A DNA stretch of 64,000 nt from NCBI GenBank assembly GCA_963843285.1, contig CAWJJO010000004.1, forward strand, positions 71,715-135,714, written 5' to 3'. The translations under genes and the position numbers were made by a program. The notes under the pieces are model-generated. The model was not told the DNA's origin, did no database searches, and was given only the letters and a program-made list of their open reading frames with translations. The first letter of the stretch is position 1; every line of letters starts with the position of its first letter. Source of the stretch: CAZDDB01 sp963843285. Its GTDB lineage: Bacteria > Acidobacteriota > HRBIN11 > JAKEFK01. Shown here in pieces: positions 26,403-33,884 of the stretch.

Positions 26403-26465
26403 CGCATTGTAGACCGAAGGCGCTAGTCTCGAGCCCGCTCCTCCATGATACCGCCTCCTTGTTCG

Positions 26466-26481
26466 TGGCACAGCTCTTGCC
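26466..26481 (+). promoter_or_regulatory. Sigma-54-type promoter upstream of the porin-cytochrome gene
   Basis: TGGCACAGCTCTTGCC matches the -24/-12 consensus TGGCACGNNNNTTGCW at all invariant bases, with GG and GC exactly 10 bp apart. The start codon is 104 bp downstream, leaving a leader of about 95 bases. Confidence 0.6.
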
Positions 26482-26585
26482 ATTCACTCCACCAACGATG
26501 GAATCCCTGCTGCATTTTTCCGCACTGTCGGTGAATGAACTGATATTCCCCCGTCACAACCGGGGAATCAGAATCTGGAGGATCT

Positions 26586-27824
26586 ATGCGAGAGTCCCAA
26601 ATAGGAAGGTTTCAAACAGCGTTATTTGCGATGATTCTTCTCATCGTAATTACCATCTGTTTCCCTGTGCCTAGCGAAGCAATCCCCGCCTTTGCCAGGC
26701 AGCTCAATGTGAAGTGTGAGACTTGCCATTTTCCACACCCACCGCGATTGAACAACGTCGGTCTGGTTTTTCGACGCATGGGATTTCGCCTTCCGGATGC
26801 GGACGATAACGGCAATCTGATCTTTAAGACACCGGAAATTCAGAGTGTTCTCGCCTTTGGCTCCATCATCGCCAACCTTGACGTTGAGGTAGACAAAGAG
26901 GCTCCCTCCGAAACAGAAAGCCGTTCCAATATCGCGTTGGGGGAAGTAGCTCTCTTTTCAGCTCATGCCCTGCCCGATCACCTTTCGTACTGGTTGCTCT
27001 TCCTCCCACGCAACGACGAAGGCGATGCGGAGCTGGAATTCGCCGAAATGCAATACAATTTCGGTGACGCGATTAATGCTTATCATTTGCGTGGAGGAAA
27101 GTTTCTTACCCTCTGGTGGCAGAAAGTAAATGATGAAGGACTCACACTGAGCGGACCGCTGGCGCTTGATGAAGCCTCGCCGGTAGGAGTTGGTTCATTC
27201 GCAGGATTCGGGCTTGGAACCAGCCAAAGCGGCGGCGAATTTGGCTACACTCATAACAAGCTGGTAGATGGCAAACTGTCAAGCACCGTGTTTGCCGTTT
27301 CCGTTCTAAATGGGGTAAACGGTGAAGGAGAGGGTGCGATCCGAAGATCCGGAGATAATTTCGATTTCCTTGCCCAGGGCTATCACTTATTCGGATCCTC
27401 CAATTCCATTGGAGGGTTCTATTACCATGGAAACACGAAATTCAGCATTGAGGATCCCGATTCGGTATTCAAGGATACTTTTGATCGATATGGCGCCGTG
27501 GGAAGTTACTGGTTCATGGGTCGAGTAGCTGCCGTGGCCGGTTTGGTCGGGGGCAAAGATGACTCCACGGAACTTGGTCTAACTGTCAATAACCGCGGTT
27601 GGTTTATCGAATCGGACATCAGCGCTACGATGAAATGGAGCATATCCTATCGCCACGATTATTTTGATCCCGATACAGATTTTTCCGGGAATCAAATCAA
27701 CGCGGATACAATATCTACTATGTTTCATCCGATCGATAACGTGCTTTTGAGGCTCGAATATCATTCTGAGCGCGCGGAAGAAAAAGACCACGTTGTCCTA
27801 GGTCAGGTCAGATTCGTTTATTAA
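26586..27824 (+). CDS. Outer-membrane porin-cytochrome fusion, Cyc2-like
   Basis: A 412-residue exported protein. A signal peptide ends near SEA (32), then a single haem site CETCH lies at 44-48 inside AFARQLNVKCETCHFPHP, followed by about 340 residues of alternating beta-strands ending in an aromatic residue (QVRFVY). That is the architecture of Cyc2-type fused cytochrome-porins, in which a small haem domain plugs a beta-barrel. Cyc2 proteins of iron oxidisers pass electrons from outside the cell to periplasmic cytochromes. The wider family includes members without proven iron oxidation, so the donor is open. The gene has a GGAGGA ribosome site, is preceded by a sigma-54-type promoter, and is followed after 16 bp by a cytochrome c gene, its likely electron partner. 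Confidence 0.75.
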   Translation: MRESQIGRFQTALFAMILLIVITICFPVPSEAIPAFARQLNVKCETCHFPHPPRLNNVGLVFRRMGFRLPDADDNGNLIFKTPEIQSVLAFGSIIANLDVEVDKEAPSETESRSNIALGEVALFSAHALPDHLSYWLLFLPRNDEGDAELEFAEMQYNFGDAINAYHLRGGKFLTLWWQKVNDEGLTLSGPLALDEASPVGVGSFAGFGLGTSQSGGEFGYTHNKLVDGKLSSTVFAVSVLNGVNGEGEGAIRRSGDNFDFLAQGYHLFGSSNSIGGFYYHGNTKFSIEDPDSVFKDTFDRYGAVGSYWFMGRVAAVAGLVGGKDDSTELGLTVNNRGWFIESDISATMKWSISYRHDYFDPDTDFSGNQINADTISTMFHPIDNVLLRLEYHSERAEEKDHVVLGQVRFVY

Positions 27825-27840
27825 TTGTGAAGGTTGAAAT

Positions 27841-28248
27841 ATGAAAGCAAATAAGGTCTGGCTGTTTCTAACTGTGTTTCTGGGAATCGTCGGCTTTTGG
27901 AAATGGAGCCATGGAGACGAGCCTCTTGATCCGCGAATTGCCGCCTACGACAAGGGACCGGCAACCATCGACGTTTCAAAATATACGCCGGAGATGCAAG
28001 CAAATTACAAGCTTTTCTCCAAGAAATGTACGCACTGTCACACGCTCGCACGCCCGATCAATTGCGACTTTGCGCTGCCGGACGAATGGTCGCGGTACGT
28101 TAAAAGGATGATGCGTAAACCGGACTCGCAAATCAGCGCGGATGAGGCAAAAAAGATTTACGAATTTCTTGTTTACGATTCGCAGATCAGAAAAAAAGCT
28201 CTATACGATAAGAAGATGAAGGAGCAACCACAGACACAGAGCCAGTAA
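27841..28248 (+). CDS. Small monohaem c-type cytochrome, membrane-anchored or periplasmic
   Basis: A 135-residue protein with an N-terminal hydrophobic segment (residues 5-20) that is either an uncleaved anchor or a signal peptide. The haem site is CTHCH at 63-67, with M90 or M91 in KRMMRKPDSQIS as the likely sixth ligand and the class I helix EAKKIYEFLVYDSQ after it. A Lys/Gln-rich tail follows. It sits 16 bp after the porin-cytochrome gene and is probably co-transcribed, so it could collect electrons in the periplasm and pass them to the bc-type complex or an oxidase. It converges on the cytochrome operon across a repeat with strong hairpins. Confidence 0.85.
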   Translation: MKANKVWLFLTVFLGIVGFWKWSHGDEPLDPRIAAYDKGPATIDVSKYTPEMQANYKLFSKKCTHCHTLARPINCDFALPDEWSRYVKRMMRKPDSQISADEAKKIYEFLVYDSQIRKKALYDKKMKEQPQTQSQ

Positions 28249-28271
28249 ACTTTACATGACCTGGTGGACGG

Positions 28272-28354
28272 ATTTCTCCCCCGTATGAGGGGGAGATTCA
28301 GAGGGGATTGGAAATTTTCAACTTCCCCCAAGTCCCCTCCTTAAATAAGGAGGG
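28272..28354. repeat. Compound palindromic repeat, family E, possible bidirectional terminator
   Basis: Two hairpins, CTCCCCCGTATGAGGGGGAG and CCCTCCTTAAATAAGGAGGG, with complementary GGGGATTGG and CCCCAAGTCCCC between them. It fills the gap between two convergent operons. A relative lies at 53544-53644. Confidence 0.7.
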
Positions 28355-28383
28355 AAACCGCGGCAACGTTAGACATCACGGCC

Positions 28384-29775
28384 TTAGAAAGTCAGTTTTT
28401 CGCTCTCTGGTTCCAGGCTAATCAAGTAGGCGATCAGGTCTTCGAGTTCGCCCTCTGCGATTTTGCCGCGCCAGGCAGGCATGAAGAGCGGCGGCGCCGG
28501 CTTCTTCGGATCTAAAGCATAAATTTCATGCTGTCCGTTCAAGATCCGTTTTCTTAATTCTTCCCTGGAATAACTTTCAGCCACGTATTTTAGAGAAGGA
28601 ACTTGCTGGCCGGTCTTTGCATTGGGATTCCTGATGCCTCCTTTCCCTTCCGCTCCATGGCAGCCCGCGCAACCGAATTTCTTGAAGACAAGCTTTCCGC
28701 GCTCAATGGGAGTCATCATAGACGGAAGCTTTATGAATCCCACAACATTTGGATCTGTAAGTGACAGCAAGAATTCGGTCAACGCACGCACCTGCTGTTC
28801 CGTCAAATCGAATTGTGGCATTACACTTCCGGGCGAAACAGACTGCGGGTTGCGAAAATGTTGCATGATCCACTCGGGCGTTCGCCGCTCTGCGACGTGA
28901 TCGAGCGCAGGCCCGACTGTCCCGCCTTTGCCGCTAACCGAGTGGCACCCGATGCAGCCCTTCACTTCAAAAAGAAGGCGGCCCGATTGAACACCGGGAA
29001 TTGTTTTCATGGAAACATAGTACTCGCTCAATTCTTCTCCGGTGAAACTCAACACATAAAGAGTCAAGGCTTCCAGGTCGCTATCACTGGCCTGAATCGC
29101 CGGCATCGCCGATCCGGGTGAAACGGCCGACGGATTCTTAAAATGCTTGATCAACCAATCGGGGCCTCGCTGTGCTCCCACTTTGTCCAACTCGGGGCCA
29201 ATGACTCCACCGCGGCCATGCAACTTGTGGCATCCGATGCAACCGATTTCTTCAAACAAAGCTTCCCCTCGCGCGAGCTTCGGCGCGTTCGGCACGTTGT
29301 CGGGCAAATGGCATTTGGCGCATGAAGAAGTGATGTATTTCATGGGCAGCATCGGATGATCCCAGTGCGGGACATTTCCATGCGCCGCTTCTCCAGTGGT
29401 CGCGCTGCCCTGGCCTTGATGGCAGATTGTGCAACCGAACTTGTCGAAAGGATGCTGATCGTGATTCGGATGATAACTCAACGGCTCAGCCAATCCTCCA
29501 TAACTCGGATCTTCCGCAGCGATGTGGCAAGTCATGCAGCGATCCACGCGACTGACATCCGGCAACACAATTTGTTTGATTTCAACAGGAATGCTCGCGG
29601 CAGCTTTCCGTTCATCAGCGGTAGACGCGCGCGCTTTTTCTTGCTGGATATATTTTCCCTGCCAGTATTTCCATTCGCGAAACTGATCTTTATAGAATGC
29701 GGTGATCACCAGGACGCTAACCATCAACGCCAGTACTGTGAACCACGGATAATATTTCCGAACACCGGGTTCCAT
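28384..29775 (-). CDS. Hexahaem membrane-anchored cytochrome c of a bc-type complex
   Basis: A 463-residue protein with an N-terminal membrane helix (about 11-28) and six haem sites: CMTCH 80-84, CTICH 115-119, CAKCH 152-156, CIGCH 179-183, CIGCH 274-278 and CAGCH 369-373. The first three crowd into a His-rich N-terminal region. The last three each start a class I cytochrome domain with a likely Met ligand (SAMPAI, SVMPQF, LFMPAW). It is the last gene of the GltD-like/Rieske/cytochrome b operon, 3 bp after cytochrome b. It probably replaces cytochrome c1 as the electron outlet (or inlet) on the periplasmic side and may connect to the small cytochrome encoded opposite. Confidence 0.88.
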   Translation of the reverse strand: MEPGVRKYYPWFTVLALMVSVLVITAFYKDQFREWKYWQGKYIQQEKARASTADERKAAASIPVEIKQIVLPDVSRVDRCMTCHIAAEDPSYGGLAEPLSYHPNHDQHPFDKFGCTICHQGQGSATTGEAAHGNVPHWDHPMLPMKYITSSCAKCHLPDNVPNAPKLARGEALFEEIGCIGCHKLHGRGGVIGPELDKVGAQRGPDWLIKHFKNPSAVSPGSAMPAIQASDSDLEALTLYVLSFTGEELSEYYVSMKTIPGVQSGRLLFEVKGCIGCHSVSGKGGTVGPALDHVAERRTPEWIMQHFRNPQSVSPGSVMPQFDLTEQQVRALTEFLLSLTDPNVVGFIKLPSMMTPIERGKLVFKKFGCAGCHGAEGKGGIRNPNAKTGQQVPSLKYVAESYSREELRKRILNGQHEIYALDPKKPAPPLFMPAWRGKIAEGELEDLIAYLISLEPESEKLTF

Positions 29776-29778
29776 TTC

Positions 29779-31053
29779 TTACTCTTTGGATTCCTCAACT
29801 TGCGTCGGCTTCCACGGTCTTTGAAAGGACCAGTTGGGTCCGCGAAATAAACTGCCGATGATTGTCAAAGTAATCATTGCGATCAAACACACGGTGAAGA
29901 TCGTGATTGCAACTTTCCGTTCCTGGGCAAACCATATTCCTACGCCTGCGCGCTTACGATCGATGTACGGCAAAACACCCAGCGCAGTAACAATCAGCCC
30001 GGGAACGACCACGCCACCCCAAAGCGCCGAATAGGAAACAAGTTCTTGCAGGCCGAGAAAGTACCATGGCGCTTTCGCAGGATTCGGAGGATGTACTGGA
30101 TTGGCGAGTTCTTCGAGCGGTGCGTTCCAAAAAGTCGCGAGCCCGAGGACAAAAGAAAGAACAACCAGAAACAACAAAATTTCCCTGAAAATCAGATTCG
30201 GCCATGTGAACACAGCCTCTTCCTGGCGAACACCTACTGCCGGCGTTATTCCACGCGCGAGTTCCATCAGTCCATAAGTTTTTGTCCGTGGCAATTCACC
30301 GAGCGTCATTTCCTGTTGAATGACTTCCGGTTCATCCTGCCTGGCCAAACCTCCGTCTTTGCGCACCCGCCATAAATGGACCGCAATCAATAGGATTGCT
30401 GCGGCAGGCAAGAGCACGACATGCAACACATAAAAGCGGAGCAACGCGAACTCACCAACGACGTGCCCTCCCAGCAGTAGAAATTTCAGTTTCGGTCCGA
30501 TCACAGGCGCATATCCAGCAATGTTGGTCCCGACTGTGATAGCCCAGTAGGCAAGTTGATCCCACGGCAAAAGGTAACCGGTGAAAGAAAGGCCCAGCGT
30601 CAGCAAGAGCAAGACAATACCGATGATCCAATTGAATTCACGTGGAGGTTTGTAGGCGGCTGTGTAAAAAACGCGGCACATATGGACCAGAACAAAAACG
30701 ACCATGAGGTGAGCGGACCAGCGATGCATGTTGCGCAAAACCTGTCCCGCTGTAACAACAAATTCCAGATCTTTCATGTTCTGGTAGGCATGCTCGGTTG
30801 CCGGAACGTAATAAAACATCAGAAAGATGCCGGTTACACATAGAATCAGAAAAAGGTAGAGAGCGATCAGTCCCAATCCTAGCGTTGTACGGAACTGCAG
30901 GCTTCGCTGATTTACTTTTGCCGGTTGGAAGTGAAGCAAGAAGCTGGACATTCCAACTTGTGACCTTTCGAGATTGCTTTCGGGCAATCCGACCCGAAAA
31001 ATGGAACGGCCTACGCGCGTCGCACAAAACCGTTGCCACAATCGCTTCAACAT
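29779..31053 (-). CDS. Cytochrome b of a bc-type complex, b6-like haem spacing
   Basis: A 424-residue membrane protein with at least eight helices that fuses the haem-carrying part and the quinone-site part. Haem ligands are H110/H124 and H211/H226; the second pair is 15 apart, the spacing of cytochrome b6 and not the 14 of mitochondrial-type cytochrome b. The Qo motif PEWY appears as APWYFLGLQE, with the Glu replaced. It exchanges electrons between quinol and the Rieske/cytochrome c side, moving protons. It follows the Rieske gene by 27 bp. The Rieske, cytochrome b and hexahaem c genes together form a complete core. Confidence 0.92.
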   Translation of the reverse strand: MLKRLWQRFCATRVGRSIFRVGLPESNLERSQVGMSSFLLHFQPAKVNQRSLQFRTTLGLGLIALYLFLILCVTGIFLMFYYVPATEHAYQNMKDLEFVVTAGQVLRNMHRWSAHLMVVFVLVHMCRVFYTAAYKPPREFNWIIGIVLLLLTLGLSFTGYLLPWDQLAYWAITVGTNIAGYAPVIGPKLKFLLLGGHVVGEFALLRFYVLHVVLLPAAAILLIAVHLWRVRKDGGLARQDEPEVIQQEMTLGELPRTKTYGLMELARGITPAVGVRQEEAVFTWPNLIFREILLFLVVLSFVLGLATFWNAPLEELANPVHPPNPAKAPWYFLGLQELVSYSALWGGVVVPGLIVTALGVLPYIDRKRAGVGIWFAQERKVAITIFTVCLIAMITLTIIGSLFRGPNWSFQRPWKPTQVEESKE

Positions 31054-31080
31054 ATCAGTCTCATTCCATGAACATGCCTC

Positions 31081-31545
31081 TTACACCACAAGATATTTAT
31101 CCGGAGCAACTGCCTGAGTCGTATCGATAACGAGACGGCCGTCGCGACTGAGAGTCACGGAATACCAGGTCAGAGGCCGCGGCGCCGGGCCGCCAATCAC
31201 ACTACCGGCCTCATCGAATACGCTGCCATGACACGGGCAGTGAAATCCTTTTGCGGTTCGATTTACGGTGCAACCGAGATGAGTGCAGACGGCAGATATT
31301 GCGCGAAACGTATTCCCTTTCCGTAGTAGGAACACGCGCAAGTCCGGAAAAAGTGTTACTCCATCCGCATACTCCTCCGCTTTCTGCGCTTTATACCGGC
31401 GATCGGGCTCATATAAAACATTGGGGATCATGTAGCGAGCCGCAGCGGCGACTGATGCACCGAACGCGAAAAGAGCGGACACCCAGCCCAGGGTCAATTG
31501 TAAAAAGTCACGACGCTTTACTTTGTCTTTCGATGGTTCGCTCAT
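31081..31545 (-). CDS. Rieske 2Fe-2S protein of the bc-type complex
   Basis: A 154-residue protein with a Tat-type N-terminal motif (KRRDFLQLTLG) and a membrane anchor (residues 18-40). The Rieske fold has CTHLGC (cluster ligands C87 and H89, disulfide C92) and CPCHGS (ligands C103 and H106, disulfide C105). It takes electrons from quinol bound to cytochrome b, or passes them back in reverse operation. Its start overlaps the stop of the GltD-like gene by 4 bp, showing that the flavoprotein belongs to the same translational unit. Confidence 0.95.
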   Translation of the reverse strand: MSEPSKDKVKRRDFLQLTLGWVSALFAFGASVAAAARYMIPNVLYEPDRRYKAQKAEEYADGVTLFPDLRVFLLRKGNTFRAISAVCTHLGCTVNRTAKGFHCPCHGSVFDEAGSVIGGPAPRPLTWYSVTLSRDGRLVIDTTQAVAPDKYLVV

Positions 31546-33539
31546 GTTCTAGTTCCATTGGACGATTTTGCTGCAGGCGGTCGAACGTTGAAGATCCCCA
31601 CGCTCTCGCGTTCCAAGCTTCCAAGGCCAGGCACGAATTCCACTCGCTCCATTGAGATTGCACCCGTGGGACATCGAACAGCGCAAAGGCCGCAACGAAT
31701 GCAACGCGTCTCATCTTTGATGATTGCGCCTTGTTCGCCACGCGCCGGCATGTTGCCGTAACGGGTAATGACGGCCGCCTCTAAATTTTCGTCGCCTCTT
31801 AAATCGGCAACGTCAACGAGATCGAAGCAATACTCCGGACAGACATCCGCGCAGGCGCCACAAAGAATGCATTTGTCGCCATCGAATACCGGACTCACGT
31901 GACATTTCAAGCAGCGAACCGCCTGGGTCAAAGCCTCGGGCTGGGGATAATCTCGCTCTACTTCTGCGATCCCGATGCGCCGGTCGATTGGCAACGTCGG
32001 AGGCAACCGGCGTTCCAACTTTTCGTAATCGGGCGTCATTGTGTGATGCGGAAATGTGGTAACGCGCACTTTACCGGGAGGTTCCGGCACACGACCGGTT
32101 AGGAACTTCGCGATGGAACGTGCCGCCCGCTGACCTTCGGCTACCGCGGTGATGATGATGCGAGGCCCGAATGCGACGTCCCCGCCGGCGAAAATATCAG
32201 GACGCGAAGTGGCCAGCGTTGAAGCATCCGTTTGCAGCGTCCCGCGCGCAGTAAGTTTCAGATTATCCTCCCGCTGGATCCAGGAAAGATCGGCCGCCTG
32301 CCCAATCGCAAGCACCACGGTATCGCATTCCACAATCTGTTCGCTGTCTTCGATGAATGAAGGATTGAAGCGTCCCGTTTCATCAAACACGCGGCTGCAT
32401 TTGATTAACTCAATTCCGGAAACTTTTTCGTCTTTTCCCATGACGCGTTTCGGACCGAAGCGAGTATAAAGTTTGATGCCTTCTTTCTCGGCTTCTTCAA
32501 TTTCCTCGCGTGCCGCGGGAATTTCATCCAGGCTTTCCAGACAATACATATGTACTTCCGGCACCCCTTTGCGCACCGCTTCGCGCGCTACATCCAATGC
32601 CACACGAACGTCTGTGGGAATTTCCGCTTCCCGCGTGGTCAATTCTTCCAGCGCGCCCGCCGCCGTGCGGAGCGCGGCACGCAATTCGACTTCGGTCATG
32701 TCGGCCAATTGATCGGCTTGGCGAATCACAGAACGCGCTACGTCGAATGCCACGTTGCCGCCGCCAATCACAACAACCTTTTTCCCGAGCGTGACACGGT
32801 AACCAAGATTTACGTTCAACAAAAAATCTGTCGCGCGCAACACGCCATCGAATTTCAGGCCATCGATAGCCAGTTCGCGGCTTTTGTGAGCTCCAATTCC
32901 GATAAAAACAGATTCGTAACCCTGCTGCTGAAGATCCGCGAGCACGAAATCACGCCCGATCCTGGAATTTAGACGGATTTCGACACCGAGTGATTCAATA
33001 GCTTTGATTTCCTCCCGCACGATCGCCCGCGGCAACCGGTATTCGGGAACGCCCAGCACTAGCATTCCGCCCGGCACGCTTTGCGCTTCGAATACTGTAA
33101 CATCAAACCCCATCAGCGCGAGTTCATGCGCGCAAGCAAGACCCGCCGGACCGGCTCCGATCACTGCAACTTTATGTCCCGCTCCGATCCCAGCCATCCC
33201 TTCACGTATTTGCGGATAAACATGGCCGAGATCAAAGTTGCCTGACTCCACCCCGAACTGTTCGCAAACGAAGCGCTTTAATGCACGAATAGAAACAGCG
33301 GCATCGATCGAACCACGCCGGCATTTCGCTTCACAGGGCGCGGCGCAGACTCGTCCGCAGATGGAAGCAAAAGGGTTGGGCGCCCGTGCAATGAGGTATG
33401 CGTCTTCGTATCGGCCCTGAGCAATGGCCTGAACGTAACCACCCGCGTCAGTATGAACCGGACATCCAAGGCGACACGAAACTTGCCTCTCGAAATAACT
33501 TACGTCCGGGATTTCAACTTTGTAACTCACACCGATCAC
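31542..33539 (-). CDS. GltD-like NAD(P)H flavoprotein with C-terminal double 4Fe-4S ferredoxin, part of the bc operon
   Basis: A 665-residue cytoplasmic protein. The N-terminal helical Fe-S domain of glutamate-synthase small subunits is present (CRLGCPVHTDAGGY, then CGRVCAAPCEAKC). FAD and NAD(P) Rossmann motifs follow (GAGPAGLACAHELA near 128, GGGNVAFDVARS near 260). At the C-terminus a CLKCH stretch leads into two ferredoxin motifs, CILCGACADVCPEYC and CIRCGLCAVRCPTG. Such proteins pass electrons between NAD(P)H and Fe-S carriers. Its place as first gene of the operon (GTG start at 33539) and its overlap with the Rieske gene suggest that it docks on the complex and links quinol or ferredoxin to NAD(P)H. 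No glutamate synthase large subunit is nearby. Confidence 0.88.
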   Translation of the reverse strand: MIGVSYKVEIPDVSYFERQVSCRLGCPVHTDAGGYVQAIAQGRYEDAYLIARAPNPFASICGRVCAAPCEAKCRRGSIDAAVSIRALKRFVCEQFGVESGNFDLGHVYPQIREGMAGIGAGHKVAVIGAGPAGLACAHELALMGFDVTVFEAQSVPGGMLVLGVPEYRLPRAIVREEIKAIESLGVEIRLNSRIGRDFVLADLQQQGYESVFIGIGAHKSRELAIDGLKFDGVLRATDFLLNVNLGYRVTLGKKVVVIGGGNVAFDVARSVIRQADQLADMTEVELRAALRTAAGALEELTTREAEIPTDVRVALDVAREAVRKGVPEVHMYCLESLDEIPAAREEIEEAEKEGIKLYTRFGPKRVMGKDEKVSGIELIKCSRVFDETGRFNPSFIEDSEQIVECDTVVLAIGQAADLSWIQREDNLKLTARGTLQTDASTLATSRPDIFAGGDVAFGPRIIITAVAEGQRAARSIAKFLTGRVPEPPGKVRVTTFPHHTMTPDYEKLERRLPPTLPIDRRIGIAEVERDYPQPEALTQAVRCLKCHVSPVFDGDKCILCGACADVCPEYCFDLVDVADLRGDENLEAAVITRYGNMPARGEQGAIIKDETRCIRCGLCAVRCPTGAISMERVEFVPGLGSLERESVGIFNVRPPAAKSSNGTRT

Positions 33540-33718
33540 AGCAAATCCCAGTAGCGGCTGCTTCTTGACTTGATCCAGCTGCCACTAATTTAATTTTAAC
33601 ACTTTCTTTCTAACTAATCCGAACCATCGGGGCATGGATGGTGCGGATTCCAATTCAGAAATTTCCTCTGTAGCAATCGAGACGATACCGTCAGGCTGGA
33701 GTTTTTCAGAAAGAGAAA

Positions 33719-33787
33719 CTTGTAACAAACAACGCTCGGGAGTTCCGGCGTGTGGATCAGCTACGGCTGGAGGACTGGGCGAAATAG
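33719..33787 (+). pseudogene. Second VapC C-terminal remnant
   Basis: LVTNNAREFRRVDQLRLEDW ends in AK and a TAG. It is the same tail as 26267-26337, and the similarity goes past the stop into a GC-rich GCAGGGACGCC repeat at both places, so both segments descend from one duplicated locus. Nothing upstream in this frame belongs to a toxin. The 345-bp gap 33540-33884 holds this remnant, the partial repeat (33788-33812) and the operon's A/T-rich upstream region. Confidence 0.6.
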
Positions 33788-33884
33788 CGCTGCAGGGACG
33801 CCTGCGATTCCAAATTTGCGGGAAACCGGACACAGAGGCACGGTGTAGGGACCAGGCCTCTGGGATGACTCCTGCTTTGTTAGA

